A DNA stretch of 6,293 bases. Source: Thermoplasmata archaeon. GTDB taxonomy: Archaea > Thermoplasmatota > Penumbrarchaeia > Penumbrarchaeales > Penumbrarchaeaceae. The notes beneath the pieces were generated by a model. That model made no database searches. It saw only the letters and a list, made by a program, of their open reading frames with translations, and was not told the DNA's origin. Shown in pieces: positions 1 to 5,777 of the stretch (positions are counted from its first letter, which is position 1; each line of letters opens with the position of its first letter). The stretch is from assembly GCA_023145185.1 (NCBI GenBank), contig JAGLEG010000047.1:1-6293 (forward strand). The letters are read 5' to 3'. The translations under genes were made by a program, and so were the position numbers.

Positions 1-41
1 GAATTTCATCGATGCTCATATCGAATCTTTCGATCAACCTC

Positions 42-70
42 AAAGCTGCATGCTTTTTCATTTTGATTGG
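42..70 (+). terminator. possible weak hairpin plus T-rich tract near the left edge
   Basis: AAAGC (42-46) can pair with GCTTT (52-56) across a 5-base loop, and a T-rich stretch follows to about 70. This resembles an archaeal termination region for a gene lying left of the window. The stem is only 5 bp and AT-containing, and no upstream gene is visible, so the call is weak. Confidence 0.2.
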
Positions 71-94
71 TAGTGTATGGATTTCCACCGTATC

Positions 95-124
95 ACATAT
101 ACAATATAGATACATTGTATATGT
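95..124. repeat. perfect 11-bp inverted repeat with 8-base spacer
   Basis: ACATATACAAT (95-105) is the exact reverse complement of ATTGTATATGT (114-124), with ATAGATAC between. It lies about 100 bases upstream of the TATA-like box of the potassium transporter gene. A symmetric AT-rich site of this size suits a dimeric DNA-binding regulator better than a terminator, because no T-run follows. GTATC (90-94) can alternatively pair with GATAC (109-113). The repeat is seen directly; its role is inferred. Confidence 0.55.
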
Positions 125-216
125 CTATCTTTCGATTGATACTGGTAATGAATTTACATCTCACAGGCCATCTCTGGAAGAAGCCGACCTGTTACCTCTT
201 TGATCAATGGCCCATA

Positions 217-234
217 GAAAACCGTTTTATAAAT
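217..234 (+). promoter_or_regulatory. archaeal promoter (BRE/TATA-like) of the trkH gene
   Basis: TTTTATAAAT (225-234) matches an archaeal TATA box and is preceded by the purine-rich GAAAACCG (217-224), a plausible TFB recognition element. Archaeal transcription usually starts about 25 bases downstream of the box centre, here near 255. That places the transcript start after the in-frame ATG at 207, which is why a later start codon is preferred for the downstream gene. Confidence 0.55.
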
Positions 235-278
235 GTTATCTGTTATTTCCATTGAGAACTTCCCGGGGGACGGATTCT

Positions 279-1760
279 TTGAGGTTGAAAGGAGTTGCAG
301 CTGGCGTAGGTATCATCACCTTGATGTTACCGATAGGTCTGCTCCTCCCGATCGTAACCGGACTTCTGTATTCGGAGGACCTCTTATCACTCATCGAAGC
401 TTACATCCTGCCCGGTATCCTCTCCCTGGTCCTGGGATTGACGCTGTTCTTCTGGGGCCGTGACGAGGTCAAGAAGCTCCGCCCCCTGGAAGCGATGGTG
501 GTGGTCTCCCTCTCGTGGATCCTGATCGCCTTTCTGGGGTCCCTGCCCTTCATGATAATAGGTGCGATAGCGTCTCCTGTGGACGCCTTCTTCGAGTCGA
601 TGTCCGGATTCACCACAACGGGCGCCTCGATACTCACGGACATAGAGGCCCTCCCGGCCTCGATCAAGCTCTGGAGGGGACTCATCCAGTGGCTGGGGGG
701 ACTCGGGGTAATTGTGATGGCGGTGGCGATCCTCTCGATCTTCCTCGGGGGGCCCAAGGCCGGAATGCTCCTCATGAAGGGAGAGGTCCCCGGCCACAGC
801 CAGGAGAAGATCATGCCCAGGGTGAAGGACACCGCGATGGTCCTTCTGAAGATCTATCTGGTCCTTACACTCGCAGAGATACTCCTGTTGACCCTTTTCG
901 GGGTGACGTTGTACGATGCCATCTGCCACTCTTTCACGACCCTCTCCACAGGAGGGTACAGCCCATGGAACAACAGCATAGCACACTATTCGGATTCCCC
1001 GTTCAGCATATTCATAGAAGGCGTGATAGTCCTGTTCATGCTCCTGGGCAGCATCAATTTCGTCCTCCATTACAACCTGTTTCGGGGAAACTGGAGGGCC
1101 TACTTCAAGGACGCCGAGTTCAGGGTATTCATGGGCATCCTGGGGGTCTTCATCTTCCTGGTCTCTTTAGACCTTATCATCAACAGGGGCGCGGATTACA
1201 GCGGGGGAGGGGCGGTGAGGGCCGCCGTGTTCCAGGTGGCCTCGATCTCTTCGACCACGGGGTACGCCACCGAGGATTTCGGCGCCTGGCCGGCATTCTC
1301 AAAGTTCCTTCTCCTGTGCCTGATGCTCATGGGGGGCATGACCAGCTCCACCACGGGGTCCATCAAGGTCGCAAGGGTGATGATCGCGGGCAAGATGGCA
1401 CTTCGACATATTCGAAGGATAGGGCGCCCGAAGGCGCATCTACCTCTCAGGGTTGGTGGCATCGTGCTGCCGGAGAGCATCGTCAAGAGCGTGGGCCTCT
1501 TCGTATTCATATTCCTGATAACCTTCCTGGTGGGCTCATTCACACTCACGTTGACCGGCCTGGATATCGTCACCAGCATGTCCGCGGTCGCAACGACGCT
1601 GGGCAATGTGGGCCCGGGCCTGAACATCATCGGTCCAACTGCCAATTTCCACTCCCTGACGGACCCGGCCAAGATCATCCTCTCCATGCTGATGTGGCTG
1701 GGAAGGCTGGAGCTCGTAGCGTGCTTGCTCCTGTTCCTGCCCTCCACATACAAGCATTGA
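279..1760 (+). CDS. trkH: TrkH-family potassium uptake transporter, membrane subunit
   Basis: This is the K+-conducting subunit of a Trk/Ktr-type transporter in the cytoplasmic membrane; such proteins usually work with a cytosolic nucleotide-binding TrkA/KtrA partner, which is not in this window. With the start chosen here the protein is 493 aa, a usual length for TrkH. It is strongly hydrophobic with many membrane segments. The four selectivity-filter loops can be read in order: SGFTTTGAS (about 109-117), FTTLSTGGYS (219-228), SSTTGYATEDF (324-334) and ATTLGNVGPG (438-447). Family hallmarks QWLGGLGV (about 137-144), GGMTSSTTGSIKVAR (352-366) and WLGRLEL (473-479) are also present. The start is uncertain. 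An in-frame ATG at 207 would add 24 hydrophilic residues but lies upstream of the TATA-like box at 225-234. TTG at 279 has a purine-rich GGGGGA eight bases upstream; TTG at 252 or 285 is also possible. The family call is secure; the start is not. Confidence 0.93.
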   Translation: MRLKGVAAGVGIITLMLPIGLLLPIVTGLLYSEDLLSLIEAYILPGILSLVLGLTLFFWGRDEVKKLRPLEAMVVVSLSWILIAFLGSLPFMIIGAIASPVDAFFESMSGFTTTGASILTDIEALPASIKLWRGLIQWLGGLGVIVMAVAILSIFLGGPKAGMLLMKGEVPGHSQEKIMPRVKDTAMVLLKIYLVLTLAEILLLTLFGVTLYDAICHSFTTLSTGGYSPWNNSIAHYSDSPFSIFIEGVIVLFMLLGSINFVLHYNLFRGNWRAYFKDAEFRVFMGILGVFIFLVSLDLIINRGADYSGGGAVRAAVFQVASISSTTGYATEDFGAWPAFSKFLLLCLMLMGGMTSSTTGSIKVARVMIAGKMALRHIRRIGRPKAHLPLRVGGIVLPESIVKSVGLFVFIFLITFLVGSFTLTLTGLDIVTSMSAVATTLGNVGPGLNIIGPTANFHSLTDPAKIILSMLMWLGRLELVACLLLFLPSTYKH

Positions 1761-1796
1761 CCCAAGGTTTTTCTCACCCCTTGACCATACCCACGT

Positions 1797-2531
1797 GTGC
1801 TTGACCTCCTATCGTTCCACCTGGACCACAGAAAAGCGGATATCCCTCCCAATTCCAACATTGATAGAGGGTCCATCCGCAGCGCCCTCTGGTCAGGGGA
1901 GTGGGCAGACAGGCTCTCCTCCTCCAGGCTGCTTGAGAACATCTACCTGGTAGCCGTGGGCCTCCGCAGGGCCTCGTTCTTTCATCCCCTGGATGAGAGG
2001 GAGGTGCTCCTTGTCAGGGGGGCGGCGGAAAAAGTGGGTGTGGGGATGGCGGTCCGAAAGGCGGGGGGCCGGGTCCTGAAGGTATATCTCTACGGGGAGG
2101 GAGGGGAGGCGGTCACAAAGGTCCCCGATGTGGACGAGAGCCTGGGACGGATGGAGTTCATCACGGCCCAGATCGCACTGGCCAACATGACGGGGCAGCT
2201 GATGGAGTACCCATCCTGCTGCGTTTCATCGTTCGTGGGACACCTTATGAACGGGAGCGACCAGGACGAAAAGGCGACCTCATCCCTGAGGTCCATATCG
2301 AACCCATCCCCCGATGCATATTTCCTCGAGCGGTTCGTCCCCTGCTCTCCCAACTGTAGAAATGCGGAAAGGATGGGACGACAACTTGGATCCCTGCTGA
2401 CGGAGATCTCCCCTGACCTCGGTGATACGTACAGCTCTCTCAAGCTGGAACACATGGAGGAGGTCAGATCCGGCAGGATCCTGAAGGAAAAGAGGGAGAG
2501 GGACTCCCTGATCTCTGATGGAGTTCCTTGA
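1797..2531 (+). CDS. DUF483-like conserved archaeal protein with paired-cysteine motifs
   Basis: A 244-aa protein without signal peptide or membrane segment, so probably cytosolic. It resembles the archaeal DUF483 family, whose function is not established. Two cysteine motifs stand out: YPSCCVSSF (138-146, Cys141 and Cys142) and VPCSPNC (181-187, Cys183 and Cys187). Four such cysteines could bind a metal or an iron-sulfur cluster, or be redox-active; this is inference. The N-terminal half is mixed alpha/beta (VLLVRGAAEKVGVGMAVRK, about 70-88), and the C-terminus is a charged helix rich in Glu, Lys and Arg (about 215-237). The start is GTG, the first in-frame start after the stop at 1782; no clear ribosome binding site precedes it, so a later start is possible. 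It follows trkH by 36 bases on the same strand with no obvious promoter between, so co-transcription is likely, but a functional link to potassium transport is not shown. Confidence 0.75.
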   Translation: MLDLLSFHLDHRKADIPPNSNIDRGSIRSALWSGEWADRLSSSRLLENIYLVAVGLRRASFFHPLDEREVLLVRGAAEKVGVGMAVRKAGGRVLKVYLYGEGGEAVTKVPDVDESLGRMEFITAQIALANMTGQLMEYPSCCVSSFVGHLMNGSDQDEKATSSLRSISNPSPDAYFLERFVPCSPNCRNAERMGRQLGSLLTEISPDLGDTYSSLKLEHMEEVRSGRILKEKRERDSLISDGVP

Positions 2532-2551
2532 GTTCCACTACCGATTTTGTA

Positions 2552-2599
2552 TCCCAACATTGATAAATCGAATATTATCTAAGCCTCTCAATGTTGGGA
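2552..2599. repeat. perfect 12-bp inverted repeat (IR1), 24-base AT-rich spacer
   Basis: TCCCAACATTGA (2552-2563) is the exact reverse complement of TCAATGTTGGGA (2588-2599). It begins 20 bases after the stop of the DUF483-like gene and sits in AT-rich intergenic DNA. As RNA it would form a stable 12-bp stem with a large loop. No T-run follows, so a simple terminator is not the obvious reading; an operator, a processing signal or the remnant of a small element are alternatives. Confidence 0.6.
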
Positions 2600-2601
2600 G
2601 A

Positions 2602-2648
2602 AGCCTCACTTTGACACTCATCTGTACTACATATGTCAAAGTTAGGCT
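2602..2648. repeat. 15-bp inverted repeat with one mismatch (IR2), 17-base spacer
   Basis: AGCCTCACTTTGACA (2602-2616) pairs with TGTCAAAGTTAGGCT (2634-2648) with one C:T mismatch, 14 of 15 positions. It starts only two bases after IR1 ends. AAGCCTC, at the left edge of IR2 (2601-2607), also occurs at 2581-2587 within the IR1 spacer, so the right arm of IR2 has a second possible partner. The right arm ends directly against GTATAACA (2649-2656), a weak TATA-like sequence, consistent with an operator overlapping the promoter region of the downstream operon. The pairing is seen directly; the role is inferred. Confidence 0.6.
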
Positions 2649-2668
2649 GTATAACAAGTGTTCCAATC

Positions 2669-2682
2669 TTCTAAATATAGAC
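2669..2682 (+). promoter_or_regulatory. TATA-like box of the tandem membrane-protein operon
   Basis: TTCTAAATATAGAC contains an AAATATA core (2673-2679) in AT-rich DNA, about 100 bases before the chosen start at 2780. Transcription would begin near 2700 and give a leader of about 80 bases, which includes a small CTCTC-AACA-GAGAG hairpin (2698-2711). GTATAACA at 2649-2656 is a weaker alternative box. Confidence 0.4.
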
Positions 2683-2779
2683 AACATACATCTTAACCTC
2701 TCAACAGAGAGAAAACGCATCGATGGGGCCCACTCTACCAATGTCGATCGGACCTTCGTCGATGATGGGAGGAATCCAG

Positions 2780-3385
2780 ATGACAAAGATAGAGTGGACG
2801 GCCACGAAGGGCTGGATGCTGGCGATAATCACAATAGCACTGTTCATATCGGCGGCGATAGGCCTCGTGATCGTTATTGACATATTGAGCGATGAGCCGG
2901 TGGGCTCGATCCTGGTTGTAGAGGAGGTTTACTTCGTATCGGAGGAGACCACATCCGGGTCGATGGACCTCTACATACACGTGTTCGTCACCAACGACGG
3001 GGATGAGCACTGCCAGTCGGAGATAAGGGCTTTTGCGGTTGACGTGGAGACGAACCTGGCCATGGACGAGACGGGCCACACCGTGGGCACGATCGATGAA
3101 CAGACCACCTCCGAGTCGATGCTTCTGATGACCCTTCCCTCCGACGGAAGGTATCGGGTGGAGCTTCTGATATTCAAGGATGGAAAGATAACCGTGAAAG
3201 GGACCGGGACGGTGAACCTGTACCTGGCAGGGTCCGGAGGCAAGGATTACAGGACGGACCAGGAGGATCCCGCAGCCGGCGCGTCAAAAGAGAGTGCAGC
3301 TGACGTACCATTTCCCCATATAGGAGCTGTGGCCATCGCGGTGATCGCAGTTGCCCTTGTTGTTAAAAGGAGGTGGCGTAGATGA
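2780..3385 (+). CDS. membrane-anchored surface protein with extracellular beta-domain, paralog A
   Basis: A 201-aa protein of unknown function. It has an N-terminal transmembrane segment or uncleaved signal anchor (about 12-34), an extracellular domain rich in beta-strands (about 45-160), an acidic/Ala-Ser linker (160-175) and a C-terminal VPFPH-hydrophobic-KRRWRR tail (176-201). The ectodomain carries motifs VEEVYF, VFVTNDGDE, EIRAFAV, YRVELLIFKDGK and GTGTVNL, shared with the next gene, and resembles archaeal CARDB- or DUF7490-like beta-sandwich surface domains; the family name is tentative. The tail looks like a protein-sorting signal of the archaeosortase type, or simply a second membrane anchor. 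ATG at 2780 is preferred because GGAGG (2768-2772) lies 7 bases before it; ATGs at 2723, 2762 and 2765 would add residues unlike a signal anchor and lack such a site. It overlaps the next gene by ATGA, so the two form an operon. Confidence 0.8.
   Translation: MTKIEWTATKGWMLAIITIALFISAAIGLVIVIDILSDEPVGSILVVEEVYFVSEETTSGSMDLYIHVFVTNDGDEHCQSEIRAFAVDVETNLAMDETGHTVGTIDEQTTSESMLLMTLPSDGRYRVELLIFKDGKITVKGTGTVNLYLAGSGGKDYRTDQEDPAAGASKESAADVPFPHIGAVAIAVIAVALVVKRRWRR
3366..3376 (+). promoter_or_regulatory. strong ribosome binding site inside the end of paralog A
   Basis: AAAGGAGGTGG (3366-3376) is a near-complete Shine-Dalgarno sequence six bases before the ATG at 3382, and it is also coding sequence for the C-terminal Lys-Arg-Arg of paralog A. 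With the ATGA overlap, this indicates translational coupling of the pair. Confidence 0.7.
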
Positions 3386-4182
3386 AACGCAGGTCGGGTA
3401 ATATCCGCAAGAACCTGCCCTGGTTCCTGGGGGCGGCGGCCTCGGTTGCCCTCCTCGTGTCCCTGATAATTGTGATCTGGCCGGAGGAGACCACCTCGAC
3501 TGACCTGGAGGTGGACGAGGTGTACTTCTCCACCAAGGAGCTGGGTGGAACCGATACGGACCTTGAGATCCTTGTTTTCATAACCAATGAAGGGGACGAC
3601 GACGTATCCAGGGTGGAGATAAGGGCGTTCGCCGTCGAGACCGACAGCAATATCGCCCGGGATGAGGCGAGGGTGGAGCTCAGCGGCCTCAAGGCGGAGA
3701 CCTCGCTTGAAGGAAAGCTGTACATCACCGTTCCGAACAACGACACGTACAGGATCGAGCTCCTCATATTCGAGGAGGGAAAGCTCAGCATCAGGGGAAG
3801 CGGCACCGTGGACCTGACCGGCGTGGGGAGCGCGTCCGATTACAGGACGGACGGTGGTGTGGACGATGAGGCCTTATATGACACGATGGGGATAGAAGAG
3901 GATGGGGCTGCCAGCGGTTCGATCCTGATCTGCATGTTCATGGGCGTGGTGGTGATAGGCATCCTGGTCGCGGTCGTGGTAGCTGTGAGCAAAAAGAAAG
4001 GGTCGGTCGGGCCCGAGGAGAGGATGGAGCCGGAGCTGAAGAGGAGGAGGCTGTGGGAGGAGGACCTCGAGGGAGATATCGAGAGGCCCTCTTCAAGAAA
4101 GCGTGAGCTGAAGTTCGAACCTGCAAGAGATCAACAGCACAAAGAGGAGTCCAATAAAAAGGACGAAAAAGAGGAGAATTAG
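3382..4182 (+). CDS. two-pass membrane protein with extracellular beta-domain and charged tail, paralog B
   Basis: A 266-aa protein of unknown function, a tandem paralog of the preceding gene. Its N-terminus is basic (KRRSGNIRK, 2-10) and is followed by a first membrane segment (about 14-33), an extracellular domain (about 42-158), a second membrane segment (about 179-203) and a 63-residue, highly charged tail (204-266) rich in Lys, Arg and Glu. The positive residues before the first helix and KKK after the second predict both ends inside the cell. Shared motifs with paralog A are V(D/E)EVYF, VF(I/V)TN(E/D)GD, EIRAFAV, YR(I/V)ELLIF and G(S/T)GTV(D/N)L, then DYRTD. It lacks the VPFP-type tail of paralog A; the cytoplasmic tail may instead contact an intracellular partner (inference). 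It overlaps paralog A by four bases. A solute-binding, adhesion or signalling role cannot be told apart from sequence. Confidence 0.8.
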   Translation: MKRRSGNIRKNLPWFLGAAASVALLVSLIIVIWPEETTSTDLEVDEVYFSTKELGGTDTDLEILVFITNEGDDDVSRVEIRAFAVETDSNIARDEARVELSGLKAETSLEGKLYITVPNNDTYRIELLIFEEGKLSIRGSGTVDLTGVGSASDYRTDGGVDDEALYDTMGIEEDGAASGSILICMFMGVVVIGILVAVVVAVSKKKGSVGPEERMEPELKRRRLWEEDLEGDIERPSSRKRELKFEPARDQQHKEESNKKDEKEEN

Positions 4183-4185
4183 TGG

Positions 4186-4215
4186 GGATGGGCCCCCATA
4201 AAAAGGAGCCCATCC
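4186..4215. terminator. shared hairpin between convergent genes
   Basis: GGATGGGC (4186-4193) pairs perfectly with GCCCATCC (4208-4215) across a 14-base loop. It fills the 41-base gap between the stop of paralog B and the stop of the minus-strand GTPase gene. On the minus strand the loop contains CCTTTTTAT, a T-run of the kind used in archaeal termination. It probably ends transcripts from one or both sides. Confidence 0.5.
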
Positions 4216-4223
4216 GTTGTTCC

Positions 4224-5540
4224 TCACTGGAAGAACCTTTCAATTTCCGTCTTGAGGTCTGGCTTTCCTATGACCTCGAGGTCGTAGCTGACCCTTATCA
4301 CGGGTTTGTTCGCCTTGAGGACCCTGCTGATATCGATGGGCGTCCCGGTAACGACAACGTCACAGTCAACGGAGTTGATAGTGTCCTCAAGCTCCTTCAC
4401 CTGCTTATCGCTGTATCCCATCGCGGGCAGTACGTCCTCCAGGTGGTTGTACTTCTCGTAGGTATCCTTTATGGTCCCTATTGCGTAGGGCCTCGCGTCG
4501 ATCATCTCGGCCGCCCCGAACTTGGTTGCAGCGACGTATCCCGCGCCGAATCCCATTCCGCCGTGTGTGACCGTCGGGCCGTCCTCCACGACAAGGACCC
4601 TCTTCCCCCTTATCATCTCGGGGTCATCCACCGTGACCGGCGAGGCCGCGTCTATGATGGTGGCATCGGGCTTGATCCGCCTGACGTTCGCCCTCACCTC
4701 CTCGATGTCCTCGGGGTAGGCCGTGTCTATCTTGTTGATGATCACTATGTCCGACATCCTCACGTTGGTCTCCCCGGGGTAATACGAGATCTCGTCGCCT
4801 GGCCTGAGGGGGTCCACCACGGTTATCATAAGGTCAGGGTGGTAGAAGGGAGTGTCGTTGTTGCCCCCATCCCACAGGATGACGTCAGCCTCCTTCTCGG
4901 CCTCCCTCACGATCGCCTCGTAGTCGACGCCCGCGTATATGATCGAGCCCCTGTCGATGTGGGGTTCGTACTCCTCCCTCTCCTCGATGGTACATTTGTA
5001 CTTGTCGAGGTCCGCATAGTCGGCGTACCTCTGCACCTTCTGTGCGGCGAGGTCACCGTAGGGCATGGGGTGCCTGATCGAAACGACCTTCTTGCCCATG
5101 TCCCGAAGGAGTTCCACGATATACCTGGAGGTCTGCGACTTCCCGCATCCGGTCCTGGATGCGCAGATGGCTATCATGGGTTTTGTGGACTTGATCATGG
5201 TATTTCTGGTCCCCATGAGCATGTAGTCCGCTCCCGCCGCGTTCACCCTTGAACACATGTGCATCACGGTGTCGTAGGCGAGGTCGGAGTAGGACAACAC
5301 GCAGAGCTCCACGCCCCTCTCCCTGATGATCTCCTCGAGGTCGTCCTCGGGGAGGATCTCGATCCCTTTGGGGTACAGCTCTCCCGAGAGCTCCGGCGGG
5401 TAGGTCTTGTCGTCTATGCCGGGTATCTGGGTCGCCGTGAAGGCGACGACCTCGTATCTGTCGTTCTTCCTGAAGAAAACGTTGAAATTGTGGAAGTCGC
5501 GTCCGGCGGCCCCCAGTATCAATACTTTTGTTCTGTCCAT
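4224..5540 (-). CDS. COG2403-family P-loop GTPase, cyclic 2,3-diphosphoglycerate synthetase-like
   Basis: A 438-aa cytosolic protein matching, over its full length, the archaeal family annotated either as predicted GTPase (COG2403) or as cyclic 2,3-diphosphoglycerate synthetase (CpgS-like). CpgS of methanogens closes 2,3-diphosphoglycerate to the cyclic thermoprotectant using ATP; whether this member does so is not shown by sequence. The N-terminal segment has the family signature LGAAGRDFHNFNVFFR (9-24). A Walker A motif, ASRTGCGKSQT (127-137), is followed by RHPMPYGDL (156-164), TIEEREEYEPHI (184-195), a Walker B-like stretch ADVILWDGGNND (218-229), NKID (269-272, a G4-type base-specificity motif) and VVEDGPTVTHGGMGFGAGYVAA (317-338). 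The start ATG at 5540 has GGTGA (minus strand, 5546-5550) five bases upstream. The gene is convergent with the paralog operon and divergent from the gene at 5778, so it is probably monocistronic. The family is secure; the substrate is not. Confidence 0.9.
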   Translation of the reverse strand: MDRTKVLILGAAGRDFHNFNVFFRKNDRYEVVAFTATQIPGIDDKTYPPELSGELYPKGIEILPEDDLEEIIRERGVELCVLSYSDLAYDTVMHMCSRVNAAGADYMLMGTRNTMIKSTKPMIAICASRTGCGKSQTSRYIVELLRDMGKKVVSIRHPMPYGDLAAQKVQRYADYADLDKYKCTIEEREEYEPHIDRGSIIYAGVDYEAIVREAEKEADVILWDGGNNDTPFYHPDLMITVVDPLRPGDEISYYPGETNVRMSDIVIINKIDTAYPEDIEEVRANVRRIKPDATIIDAASPVTVDDPEMIRGKRVLVVEDGPTVTHGGMGFGAGYVAATKFGAAEMIDARPYAIGTIKDTYEKYNHLEDVLPAMGYSDKQVKELEDTINSVDCDVVVTGTPIDISRVLKANKPVIRVSYDLEVIGKPDLKTEIERFFQ

Positions 5541-5567
5541 TCATATCACCTGCCGTCCAGACAGAGT

Positions 5568-5639
5568 CACGCTCAAGCTCCGGCCCGGAGCGTGTTCAAC
5601 GGGGGGTCAAGGGCTGGAGCGGACCGCCGTATGGCGGTC
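5568..5639 (-). other. GC-rich hairpin cluster in the leader of the GTPase gene
   Basis: Three inverted repeats lie 28-100 bases upstream of the minus-strand start. GCTCCGG (5577-5583) faces CCGGAGC (5585-5591) around a single central base. CACGCTC (5568-5574) pairs with GAGCGTG (5588-5594) and competes with the first, because the right arms overlap. GACCGCC (5622-5628) pairs with GGCGGTC (5633-5639) over a GTAT loop. If transcription starts farther upstream, these form a structured 5' leader with two mutually exclusive stems. No known riboswitch class was recognised. Confidence 0.4.
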
Positions 5640-5731
5640 ATGGACATGGAGCCTATACTAGAAGGTGGATATCTATCTTGCGGAGATGTGAACGGGCGAT
5701 CTCCCAACGTATAGAATTGGCATAATCGCAG

Positions 5732-5747
5732 AATAATATTATATAGG
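5732..5747 (+). promoter_or_regulatory. TATA-like promoter of the surface-protein gene
   Basis: An AT-rich box, AATAATATTATATAGG, gives a TATTATATA core ending at 5745, about 33-40 bases before the ATG at 5778, so transcription would start near 5767 and leave a very short leader. It contains the palindrome ATAATATTAT (5733-5742) and could in principle also serve the divergent GTPase gene, whose leader would then be about 165 bases. CTATACTA at 5653-5660 is a weak closer alternative for the minus strand. Confidence 0.55.
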
Positions 5748-5777
5748 CGGCCGTTCCATTTCCAACACGGTGAGCAT

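Larger units (their letters stand above)
5541..5777. other. divergent intergenic region
   Basis: About 237 bases between the GTPase gene (minus) and the surface-protein gene (plus). The GTPase-proximal half is GC-rich with hairpins, and the half near 5710-5745 is AT-rich with the TATA-like box. No convincing small gene was found in either strand. Confidence 0.6.

Noticed and set aside
12..255. Short plus-strand frames in the left AT-rich segment
   Set aside because: No ribosome binding site or family resemblance; they cover the inverted repeat and the promoter.
387..1070. Minus-strand open frames across trkH
   Set aside because: Low-complexity Glu/Arg/His-rich translation opposite a secure gene; codon-bias shadow.
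515..1804. Long plus-strand open frame (429 codons) inside trkH in another frame
   Set aside because: Rich in Gly, Arg, His and Pro, without hydrophobic or domain structure; the overlapping TrkH frame has all four filter motifs.
2552..2648. Insertion sequence or MITE made of the two inverted repeats
   Set aside because: No flanking target duplication was found around either repeat and there is no transposase; kept only as one alternative for the repeats.
2538..2786. Minus-strand 82-codon frame spanning the spacer with inverted repeats
   Set aside because: No recognisable motif or clear ribosome binding site; it overlaps the start of paralog A and runs through the inverted repeats, so it looks like chance.
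2940..3495. 13-base identical DNA word CGGAGGAGACCAC in both paralogs
   Set aside because: It encodes EET-type residues at non-equivalent positions in the two proteins, so it is not evidence of recent gene conversion.
4182..5252. Long plus-strand open frame (356 codons) opposite the GTPase gene
   Set aside because: It is antisense to a full-length conserved protein, has a His/Val/Asp-rich composition without recognisable domain, and arises from GC-rich codon bias in the true gene.
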